Assembly: GCA_023134935.1 (NCBI GenBank)
Contig: JAGLUD010000177.1
Span: 1 to 8,143 of the forward strand
Length of the DNA: 8,143 nt
From: Paracoccaceae bacterium
Lineage (GTDB): Bacteria > Pseudomonadota > Alphaproteobacteria > Rhodobacterales > Rhodobacteraceae
Reading direction: 5' to 3'
Numbering within the stretch: position 1 is the stretch's first letter; every line of letters begins with the position of its first letter. Of the stretch, positions 1 to 7,451 are shown one piece after another. The translations under genes were made by a program, and so were the position numbers. The notes below the pieces were generated by a model, which saw only the letters and a program-made list of their open reading frames with translations, was not told where the DNA came from and searched no databases.

Positions 1-768
1 CACAACAATATCGATACGACGAAGATCATGCAGGCCTCGCGGTTGGTTTCGACCGTCTCGGGATTTCCTGTGCAGTTCAACAAGGCGATCGTAGGCAAGA
101 ACGCGTTTGCGCACGAAAGCGGGATCCATCAGGACGGGATGCTGAAGCATTCGGGGACATTCGAGATCATGCGGCCTGAGGACATCGGGCTGTCTGAAAC
201 CTCGTTAGTGATGGGTAAGCATTCGGGGCGTGCTGCACTGCGTTCGAAGTTGGAGAACTTGGGTTACTCGCTAGGTGATAACCAGTTGAAGGATGTGTTC
301 GTTAGGTTCAAGGAATTGGCAGATCGTAAGAAGGAAATCTTTGACGATGACCTGATCGCGCTGATGACGGATAGCGATACGAACACCGCGAACGATACTA
401 TTCAGGTAAAAACCCTGCGTGTGGTTTGTGGTACCGAAGGGCCGCAAACTGCGGATTTGGCGCTGGAAGTCGCTGGGGAATTGCACAAGGTTACGGCCAC
501 TGGCGATGGTCCTGTGGACGCGGTTTTCAACGCCATCAAGATGGTGTTCCCGCATGACGCAACGCTGGCGCTTTATCAGGTGCACGCGGTGACCGAAGGT
601 ACAGATGCACAGGCAACCGTCAGTGTTCGGATGGAGGAAGAAGGCAAGATTGTTACGGGCCAGTCTTCTGATACGGACACGGTTGTGGCATCTGCGAAGG
701 CCTATGTAAACGCGCTGAACAAGCTGATTGTTCGGCGGGCAAAAACGGCTCCGGCCGCACTTGCGTAA
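1..768 (+). CDS. leuA: 2-isopropylmalate synthase, C-terminal half (5' end outside the window)
   Basis: Condenses acetyl-CoA with 2-oxoisovalerate to 2-isopropylmalate, the committed step of leucine synthesis, in the cytosol. The reading frame is open from base 1; the ATG at 28 is internal. About 255 residues are visible, roughly half of a usual 510-520 residue bacterial LeuA. The first ~50 residues carry the end of the DRE-TIM catalytic barrel, including the family block AFAHESGIHQDGM (about visible residues 35-47). A linker follows with GKHSGRAAL (about 72-80). From about residue 134 to 250 is the LeuA regulatory (leucine-feedback) domain, with the typical ATGDGPVDAVFNAI segment. It ends in an Ala-rich tail and a TAA stop. 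The presence of the regulatory domain argues against homocitrate synthase. An inverted repeat begins three bases after the stop. The gene is separated from mreB by 180 bases and is probably not part of the rod operon, though read-through cannot be excluded. Confidence 0.96.
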   Translation, partial: HNNIDTTKIMQASRLVSTVSGFPVQFNKAIVGKNAFAHESGIHQDGMLKHSGTFEIMRPEDIGLSETSLVMGKHSGRAALRSKLENLGYSLGDNQLKDVFVRFKELADRKKEIFDDDLIALMTDSDTNTANDTIQVKTLRVVCGTEGPQTADLALEVAGELHKVTATGDGPVDAVFNAIKMVFPHDATLALYQVHAVTEGTDAQATVSVRMEEEGKIVTGQSSDTDTVVASAKAYVNALNKLIVRRAKTAPAALA

Positions 769-771
769 ATT

Positions 772-823
772 GGCGTCTGGCTAGAAGTTGCACAAAACAT
801 AAGCGGCATCTCGCCAGACGGCC
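772..823 (+). terminator. Inverted repeat just after leuA, possible transcript 3' end
   Basis: CGTCTGGC (774-781) is the exact reverse complement of GCCAGACG (813-820); two more G-C pairs (772-773 with 822-823) can form across one bulged G at 821. The loop is about 31 bases and no T-run follows, so this is not a classic Rho-independent terminator. Its position three bases past the leuA stop suggests a role in 3'-end formation or stability, for example at a Rho-dependent end. This is inference. Confidence 0.3.
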
Positions 824-865
824 ATAAACTTTCACTAATCGAACCAACATTAAACTTTGCCCCCC

Positions 866-1996
<1,131 letters not shown>

Positions 1997-1998
<2 letters not shown>

Positions 1999-2012
1999 GG
2001 AGTGGCCGGAGG
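1997..2012 (+). promoter_or_regulatory. Double Shine-Dalgarno region ahead of the mreC GTG start
   Basis: AAGGAG (1997-2002) overlaps the mreB stop codon and lies ten bases before the GTG at 2013; a second motif, GGAGG (2008-2012), directly abuts that GTG. The first is at the long end of usable spacing and the second is too close, so mreC may be translated at a reduced rate or coupled to mreB. Confidence 0.45.
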
Positions 2013-2885
2013 GTGGCGCAGGACACATCTATAAGCAATTCATGGAAAGTACTGCGTCGGTTTCTCGTCGGGATACTGTTTGTGCTGTTGCTTGGGCTGT
2101 TTTTACTGTCCCGCATCGATAACCCCCGTGCCGAACGGTTTCGCATGGCGCTGGTTGATCGGTTTTTTCCGAGCTTTGAGTGGGCACTGGTGCCTGTGAC
2201 CTCCGTGACGCGGATGGTATCGGATTTTCAATCTTACACGCGCGTCTATGAGCAAAATCAGGAATTGCGGCGCGAGTTGCAACGAATGAAGGGCTGGCGC
2301 GAGGCGGCCTTGCAGTTGGAACAGAAAAATGCGCAGTTGTTGGCGCTGAATAATGTGAAGTTGAATGCACGATTAGCATTTATCACTGGCGAGGTGATGA
2401 CGGATTCCGGTGGCCCGTTTAGCCAGTCGGCTTTGGTGAATATCGGGCGGCAGGACGGGGTTAGTGACGGCTCGGCAGCTGTGGACGGGCTGGGGCTTGT
2501 CGGGCGAATTGCCGGTGTGGGGGAGGTGACCTCGCGGATATTGTTCCTGTCGGATGTGAGTTCAAGTGTGCCGGTGGTAATCGTGCCGTCCGGACGACGC
2601 GCGATTGTCCGCGGAGATAACAGCATCGTACCGCCGCTAGATTTTCTGGATTCCGAGGTTGGCGTCCAAGCGGGTAGCCGGGTGATGACATCGGGTGATG
2701 GTGGAGTGTTCCCTTCAGATATTTTGATCGGGCAGGTCGCGATTGATCCGCAAGGACATTTCAGGGTGCGGCTGGCTGCGGATTATGAAAATCTGGAATT
2801 CATTCGAGTTCTGAAAGTGACACCACGCGAGGATATTGGTGGTCCGGGCGACATCATCGGCATAGCAGATGGTGCGAACGAATGA
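2013..2885 (+). CDS. mreC: Rod shape-determining protein MreC
   Basis: Bitopic inner-membrane protein whose periplasmic part binds and activates PBP2 in the elongasome. It has 290 residues, shorter than E. coli MreC (367) but in the usual range for this group. Layout: a short basic N-terminus, one membrane helix (about 17-33), a coiled coil (about 74-114, rich in Glu, Gln, Arg and Leu) and the double beta-barrel MreC domain (about 120-275). Family signatures are visible: LVNIGRQDGVSDG (141-153), GLVGRI (161-166), and TSGDGGVFPSDILIG (226-240). The GTG at 2013 is the start chosen because it gives the expected MAQDTSIS-type cytoplasmic tail and no in-frame ATG lies in the first membrane segment or before it. 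The stop overlaps the mreD start in ATGA. Confidence 0.96.
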   Translation: MAQDTSISNSWKVLRRFLVGILFVLLLGLFLLSRIDNPRAERFRMALVDRFFPSFEWALVPVTSVTRMVSDFQSYTRVYEQNQELRRELQRMKGWREAALQLEQKNAQLLALNNVKLNARLAFITGEVMTDSGGPFSQSALVNIGRQDGVSDGSAAVDGLGLVGRIAGVGEVTSRILFLSDVSSSVPVVIVPSGRRAIVRGDNSIVPPLDFLDSEVGVQAGSRVMTSGDGGVFPSDILIGQVAIDPQGHFRVRLAADYENLEFIRVLKVTPREDIGGPGDIIGIADGANE

Positions 2886-3427
2886 GCACAGCACCGACAA
2901 ATTCACGCAGATGGTTTGAGGTTGTACTGTTTGTGATCATGGGGTTCGTTTCCATTGGTTTACCGCTAATCCCGATGGGATTAGCAGCGAATAGCGTTGC
3001 GTTTCCGGATGTAATGTTCGCCCTGTTTGCGGCGTGGGTGATCAGGCGACCGATGTCTGCGCCAATCGTCGGGATCGTGTTTTTAGGTGTGCTCGCGGAT
3101 GCAATGATGATGCGGCCATTGGGGCTGTGGGCGCTCGTGCTTTTTGTCGGGATGGAGGTGTTGCGCGCCAGCGAACGCGCTTTTCGTGACATCCCCTTCG
3201 TGCTGGAATGGTTGTATGTAAGCGTCCTGTTTGCGCTTTTGCTGATGCTGCAGAACTTGTTACTGTTCGTCTCGTTTGACAGTGTTTACGGGTTCACGGA
3301 TGTGATTTGGCATTGGGCGCGAACTGTGGTGGCTTATCCAGTCGTTGTCGCTATCTTGCATTGGGGTTTGCATATCCGTGCGATTAAGAAAGATAACAGA
3401 CCCAATAGGTTAGGGTATGTTTTATAA
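2882..3427 (+). CDS. mreD: Rod shape-determining protein MreD
   Basis: Small polytopic inner-membrane protein of the elongasome that acts with MreC, probably by tuning MreC-PBP2 interaction. It has 181 residues (E. coli MreD 162), almost all hydrophobic, with about five or six predicted membrane helices beginning near residue 12 and a basic C-terminal tail (IRAIKKDNRPNR). MreD is poorly conserved; the assignment rests on size, hydrophobicity, the segment FLGVLADAMMMRPLGLWAL (typical MreD) and its place between mreC and mrdA. Its ATG sits in the ATGA overlap with the mreC stop, and no clear Shine-Dalgarno precedes it, so translational coupling to mreC is likely. Codons 28-35 contain a perfect inverted repeat. 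Confidence 0.93.
   Translation: MSTAPTNSRRWFEVVLFVIMGFVSIGLPLIPMGLAANSVAFPDVMFALFAAWVIRRPMSAPIVGIVFLGVLADAMMMRPLGLWALVLFVGMEVLRASERAFRDIPFVLEWLYVSVLFALLLMLQNLLLFVSFDSVYGFTDVIWHWARTVVAYPVVVAILHWGLHIRAIKKDNRPNRLGYVL
2965..2985. repeat. Perfect 9-bp inverted repeat with 3-base loop inside mreD
   Basis: GCTAATCCC (2965-2973) and GGGATTAGC (2977-2985) are exact reverse complements separated by GAT. It lies about 85 bases into mreD and encodes part of the first periplasmic loop (LPLIPMGLAA). It could fold as a stem-loop in the mRNA. Function is unknown. Confidence 0.6.
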
Positions 3428-5376
3428 TGCAACCAACGCGCACAAGCCGAATACGCCAGCGACGCATCACACGGCGCGGTTTGCTGTGGATGGGCATGCA
3501 GGTTGGCGTGATCGGAGTGTTGGGTTGGCGCATGCGGCAGTTGCAGGTTGATCAGTCCGACGAGTTTCGCATGTTGGCCGAGGAAAACCGGATTAACATT
3601 CGTTTGTTAGCGCCGAACCGCGGGTTGATCTTTGATCGCAACGGCGTGCCAATCGCGATTAACGAGCAAAATTACCGGATTGTAATGATCCGCGAGCAGG
3701 CTGGGAATGCTGGCGAAGTATTAGATCGTTTGGGCGAACTTATTACACTTAGCCCCGAGCGTCGGGCGCGAATTGACAAAGACATGCGACGGCGCAGTGC
3801 GTTTGTGCCAGTTACTGTTGCAGAGCACCTGACATGGGAGGAGTTCGCGCTGGTCTCGTCAAATGCGCCGGCTTTGCCCGGGGTACTTCCAGAGGTTGGT
3901 TTGACGCGAAACTATCCGTTTGGGCAAACCTATGGGCATATCGTCGGCTATGTTGGCCCTGTCAGCGAGAGCGATTTCGCGCGGATGGACGACCCTGATC
4001 CGTTATTTCAGATCCCTCGCTATCCGATTGGCAAAACGGGTGTTGAACGTAACGCTGAAGAAACCCTCCGCGGGTCAGCCGGGACGAGCCGAATTGAGGT
4101 GAACTCAATGGGGCGGATCATGCGTGAACTTGGGCGGGATGACGGGGTTGCCGGTAAAGACATTCAACTGACGCTTGATACAAACTTGCAGGAATACGCG
4201 ATGGAGAGGCTGGGGGATCAGAGCGCCTCGGCTATCGTGATGGATGTGCGCAACGGAGATGTTATCGCAATGGCCTCGGCGCCGAGCTTTGATCCAAACC
4301 TGTTTGTGCGTGGAATTTCGACAGAAGACTGGGTTGGTCTGCGGGACAATGACTACCGCCCGTTGTCCAATAAATCGGTGTCTGGTGCGTATCCACCCGG
4401 ATCGACGTTTAAGATGGTAGTGGCGTTGGCTGCGCGGGAAGCCGATGTGATTAAGCCCGAAGAGACAGTTTATTGCCCAGGATATTACGAGTTGGGCGGG
4501 CGGCGGTTCCATTGTTGGAAACGGGGTGGGCACGGCAAAGTCGATATGATTAACAGCCTGAAACATTCCTGCGATGTGTATTATTACGAAGTCGCCAAAC
4601 GTGTTGGAATCGAAGCGATTGCGGCCAAGGCGAAGCAGTTGGGATTAGGCGAAAAGTACGATATTCCGCTGCCTGCGATCTCGCGGGGGTTGGTGCCAAA
4701 CAAGGCGTATAAGCAGCGGGTGTTTGATCAAGGGTGGCTGCAAGGGGACACTTTGAACGCCGGAATTGGGCAAGGCTTTGTGCTGACATCGCCGTTGCAG
4801 CTGGCAGTTATGACTTCACGAATTGCCTCGGGTAAAGCGATTAGTCCGCGTATTGTTAAATCGATAAGCGGTGTTCCTCAACGTGTTGAAGCACCGGACG
4901 TTCTTGATATTCAGACCGTGGATATAGAGAAGGTTCGCAAAGGTATGTTTGCGGTTGTGAACGAGAAGAAAGGCACGGCCTATGCCTCGCGGATCGCAGA
5001 CAAAGATATGGTGTTGGCAGGAAAGACCGGCACATCGCAGGTGCGGCAAATCACTACCGAGGAACGTGCGGCGGGCATAATCAAGAACGAGGATTTACCG
5101 TGGGAACGCCGAGATCATGCGCTGTTTGTGGGCTACGCGCCTTACGATAACCCACGCTACGCGGTTGCCGTTATCGTTGAGCACGGGGGCGGCGGATCTT
5201 CGGTTGCGGCGCCGATTGCACGTGACGTTATGATGCGAGCACTTTATGGCGATGTGCCGCCGTTGACAGCGTATCCAGCAGCGGAACGGAACCGGATTCG
5301 GGGCGAGCGGGAACGTGCCCTAGAAGCGGCGCGAACAGGCGTGAGCGCGCCAACACCAAGGGGGGATAATCTGTGA
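3427..5376 (+). CDS. mrdA: Penicillin-binding protein 2, elongasome transpeptidase
   Basis: Class B PBP that cross-links peptidoglycan strands made by RodA during side-wall growth; periplasmic with one membrane anchor. It has 649 residues (E. coli 633). Visible parts: a basic cytoplasmic tail, membrane helix about 18-34, pedestal domain about 60-235 opening with PNRGLIFDRNGVPIA, and transpeptidase domain about 265-620. Active-site motifs are complete: STFK with nucleophile Ser326 and Lys329, the SxN-type motif as SCD (381-383), and KTGT (533-536). Cys350, Cys363, His369 and Cys382 are spaced like the ligands of a zinc site described in another PBP2. The C-terminus is a charged extension rich in Arg and Glu. 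The ATG shares one base with the mreD stop (TAATG) and has no convincing Shine-Dalgarno, implying coupling. FtsI (PBP3) is excluded by the RodA and Mre neighbours and by PBP2-specific blocks. Confidence 0.97.
   Translation: MQPTRTSRIRQRRITRRGLLWMGMQVGVIGVLGWRMRQLQVDQSDEFRMLAEENRINIRLLAPNRGLIFDRNGVPIAINEQNYRIVMIREQAGNAGEVLDRLGELITLSPERRARIDKDMRRRSAFVPVTVAEHLTWEEFALVSSNAPALPGVLPEVGLTRNYPFGQTYGHIVGYVGPVSESDFARMDDPDPLFQIPRYPIGKTGVERNAEETLRGSAGTSRIEVNSMGRIMRELGRDDGVAGKDIQLTLDTNLQEYAMERLGDQSASAIVMDVRNGDVIAMASAPSFDPNLFVRGISTEDWVGLRDNDYRPLSNKSVSGAYPPGSTFKMVVALAAREADVIKPEETVYCPGYYELGGRRFHCWKRGGHGKVDMINSLKHSCDVYYYEVAKRVGIEAIAAKAKQLGLGEKYDIPLPAISRGLVPNKAYKQRVFDQGWLQGDTLNAGIGQGFVLTSPLQLAVMTSRIASGKAISPRIVKSISGVPQRVEAPDVLDIQTVDIEKVRKGMFAVVNEKKGTAYASRIADKDMVLAGKTGTSQVRQITTEERAAGIIKNEDLPWERRDHALFVGYAPYDNPRYAVAVIVEHGGGGSSVAAPIARDVMMRALYGDVPPLTAYPAAERNRIRGERERALEAARTGVSAPTPRGDNL
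5328..5351 (+). repeat. Short inverted repeat near the end of mrdA
   Basis: GGCGCG (5328-5333) and CGCGCC (5346-5351) can form a 6-bp GC stem with a 12-base loop, ending seven bases before the rodA ribosome binding site. It may affect access to that site but can equally be a by-product of Ala/Arg codons. Confidence 0.3.
5358..5366 (+). promoter_or_regulatory. Strong ribosome binding site for the rodA GTG start
   Basis: AAGGGGGGA lies six bases before the GTG at 5373, inside the last codons of mrdA. It supports the GTG as the rodA start and suggests rodA can recruit ribosomes directly as well as by coupling. Confidence 0.6.
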
Positions 5377-6512
5377 GTTATTACGACTCGGGTTACGATA
5401 AATCTCCTACTGGTTTGTCCAAGATTTTCTTTTTCCATTGGCCGCTATTCTTGCTGCTGCTCGCGGTATCAGCGACCGGTTTTATGATGTTATATTCCGT
5501 GGCCGGCGGAAGTTTCGAACCCTGGGCAGCAGCACAGATGGAGCGGTTCGCGGTTGGTATTGTCGGGATGTTTTTTATTGCCTTCATTCATATACGGTTC
5601 TGGCGGCGGGTCGCGCCTATTGCGTACATAGTTTCGTTGATATTGCTAATTGTGGTCTATTTCTTCGGTGAAACAGGTATGGGGGCGCAGCGTTGGATTG
5701 ACGTTGGGTTCATGCAACTTCAGCCCTCCGAGGTCATGAAAGTCTCGCTGATTTTGGCGCTGGCGATGTATTATGACTGGCTTGATCCAGATAGAGTGTC
5801 GCGTCCGCTTTGGGTGCTGCTTCCATTAATTATAATGCTGATACCAGTGGTTTTTGTACTGCAACAACCGGATTTGGGCACTGCGATTTTGCTGGCATTG
5901 GGCGGCGGCGTTGTGATGTTTCTGGCTGGCGTTAGCTTATGGTATTTCGTTGTCGCATTGGCCGCCGGTGGTGGGTTGGTGACGGTAGTGATGATGTCAC
6001 GTGGCGAGAGCTGGCAGATCCTAAAGGATTATCAGTTTCGACGGATCGAGACGTTTATAAACCCAGCACTGGACCCGCTTGGTTCAGGGTACCATATCAC
6101 GCAATCGAAAATTGCGCTTGGGTCAGGCGGATTGTCGGGGCGCGGGTTTATGCAGGGTACGCAGAGCAGGCTGAACTTTTTGCCAGAAAAACACACAGAT
6201 TTCATTTTCACGACGCTTGCAGAGGAGTTCGGATTTATCGGATCAATCTCTTTATTGTTAATCTACACCGCCATCACCGTTTTCGTGATGCTTTCCGCGA
6301 TCAACAATCGTGACCGATTTGCCGGGTTGGTGACAGGCGGGCTGGGCGCAGTATTTTTCTTCTTCTTCACGGTGAATATGGCGATGGTTATGGGCTTGGT
6401 TCCTGTGGTTGGCGTACCGCTGCCGCTTGTGTCTTATGGCGGGACGGCTATGCTGGTTTTGCTGGGGGCTTTTGGCCTGATCCAGTCTGCACATATCCAT
6501 CGACCGAGGTAA
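5373..6512 (+). CDS. rodA: RodA, SEDS-family peptidoglycan glycan polymerase
   Basis: Polymerises lipid II into glycan strands in the inner membrane as partner of PBP2. It has 379 residues (E. coli 370) with about ten hydrophobic segments and the large periplasmic loop between about 210 and 283. Essential SEDS residues are present: Trp108 in GAQRWID and Asp276 in EKHTDFIF, the positions corresponding to those shown to be required in other RodA proteins. Other family blocks are LQPSEVMKVSL, QPDLGTAILL (Asp167), GSGGLSGRGF, GTQSRLNFLPE and the C-terminal GVPLPLVSYGG. The N-terminus MSYYDSGYDKSPTG supports the GTG start, which overlaps the mrdA stop as GTGA. FtsW is excluded by the PBP2 partner gene and the RodA-like C-terminus. 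The stop lies three bases before the next gene. Confidence 0.97.
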   Translation: MSYYDSGYDKSPTGLSKIFFFHWPLFLLLLAVSATGFMMLYSVAGGSFEPWAAAQMERFAVGIVGMFFIAFIHIRFWRRVAPIAYIVSLILLIVVYFFGETGMGAQRWIDVGFMQLQPSEVMKVSLILALAMYYDWLDPDRVSRPLWVLLPLIIMLIPVVFVLQQPDLGTAILLALGGGVVMFLAGVSLWYFVVALAAGGGLVTVVMMSRGESWQILKDYQFRRIETFINPALDPLGSGYHITQSKIALGSGGLSGRGFMQGTQSRLNFLPEKHTDFIFTTLAEEFGFIGSISLLLIYTAITVFVMLSAINNRDRFAGLVTGGLGAVFFFFFTVNMAMVMGLVPVVGVPLPLVSYGGTAMLVLLGAFGLIQSAHIHRPR

Positions 6513-6515
6513 ATT

Positions 6516-7451
6516 ATGATCACTGCTTTGTTTGCTGACCGCGCTGAAAACTGGGCGCGATATGAAGCCCCGTTGCATAAAGCGTTTGCTGAAAAAGGGC
6601 TTGAAGTTAACCTTATTCGCAACACCGATACACCCGAAATAGTGGACTATGTGATCTATGCGCCGTCGGGCCCGGTTAGTGATTTTAGACCGTTCGTTAA
6701 CTTAAAAGCGGTGCTTAGCCTTTGGGCTGGTGTCGAGAAGATCGAGGGGAACGCCAGTATCGAAGTTCCGCTTTGCCGGATGGTGGACGAGGGTCTATCC
6801 GAGGGCATGGTCGAGTGGGTGACAGGGCATATAATGCGGCATCATTTGGGGATAGATGCGCATATTCTGGGGCAGGACGGTGAATGGCGTAATGACGTTG
6901 TGCCGCCACTAGCGCGGGATCGTAGTGTGGGATTTATGGGGCTTGGAGAATTGGGTCTGGACTGTGCGAAGGCGGCATTGGGGTTGGGTTTTGATGTTCT
7001 TGGCTGGAGCCGTAGTTTGAAAATGGTTGAGGGGATTGAGACATTTGCGGGGGCAGAGGGCCTGCGGGAAATGCTGTCGAAAACCCAAATTGTTGTGCTG
7101 TTGCTACCTGATACGGCTGATACGCGTGATGTTTTGAACGATGAAACGCTTGGGCTTTTGCCTGACGGAGCGTTTATTATTAATCCGGGTCGCGGAACTT
7201 TGATTGACGATGACGCTTTGTTGGATGCGCTGGATTCTGGTAAGGTTGCGCATGCAACGCTGGATGTTTTTCGGGTGGAACCGCTACCTGCCGAGCATCC
7301 ATTTTGGGGACATCCGCAGATTACCGTGACACCGCATATAGCGTCGGAAACGCGGCCTTCGAGTGCCTCGCGTACTATCGCGGAAAATATCCGTAGGGGT
7401 GAGGCAGGAGAGCCATTTTTGTATACGGTTGATCGGGCGGCGGGGTACTAA
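6516..7451 (+). CDS. ghrA: GhrA-like glyoxylate/hydroxypyruvate reductase (D-2-hydroxyacid dehydrogenase family)
   Basis: Predicted cytosolic NAD(P)H-dependent reductase of glyoxylate to glycolate and hydroxypyruvate to D-glycerate. It has 311 residues (E. coli GhrA 312) and no ACT domain, unlike SerA. Visible: substrate-loop block LSLWAGVEKI (about 69-78), dinucleotide motif GLGELG with glycines 142, 144 and 147, and the catalytic set Arg226 (NPGRG), Glu255 (RVEPLP) and His274 (TPHIAS). GWSRS at the end of the second beta strand has Arg where NAD-specific enzymes carry Asp, which suggests NADPH. The C-terminal segment ETRPSSAS is GhrA-like. GAGGT (6506-6510 as GAGGT) five bases before the ATG acts as ribosome site. 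The three-base gap from rodA suggests the same operon. Its true substrate is not settled by sequence. The stop overlaps that of cobQ on the other strand. Confidence 0.88.
   Translation: MITALFADRAENWARYEAPLHKAFAEKGLEVNLIRNTDTPEIVDYVIYAPSGPVSDFRPFVNLKAVLSLWAGVEKIEGNASIEVPLCRMVDEGLSEGMVEWVTGHIMRHHLGIDAHILGQDGEWRNDVVPPLARDRSVGFMGLGELGLDCAKAALGLGFDVLGWSRSLKMVEGIETFAGAEGLREMLSKTQIVVLLLPDTADTRDVLNDETLGLLPDGAFIINPGRGTLIDDDALLDALDSGKVAHATLDVFRVEPLPAEHPFWGHPQITVTPHIASETRPSSASRTIAENIRRGEAGEPFLYTVDRAAGY

Noticed and set aside
825..858. Direct repeat TAAACTTT at 825-832 and 851-858 as a regulator site
   Set aside because: Only eight bases, AT-rich, no symmetry, and no match to a regulator motif I can name; likely chance.
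4105..4566. Minus-strand open frame of 153 codons opposite mrdA
   Set aside because: It is antisense to the PBP2 transpeptidase domain; no family motif, no ribosome site, and the composition is that of a shadow frame.
6516..7451. Phosphoglycerate dehydrogenase (serA) as the identity of the reductase
   Set aside because: At 311 residues it lacks the C-terminal regulatory domains, and the WSRS and ETRP blocks are GhrA-like.
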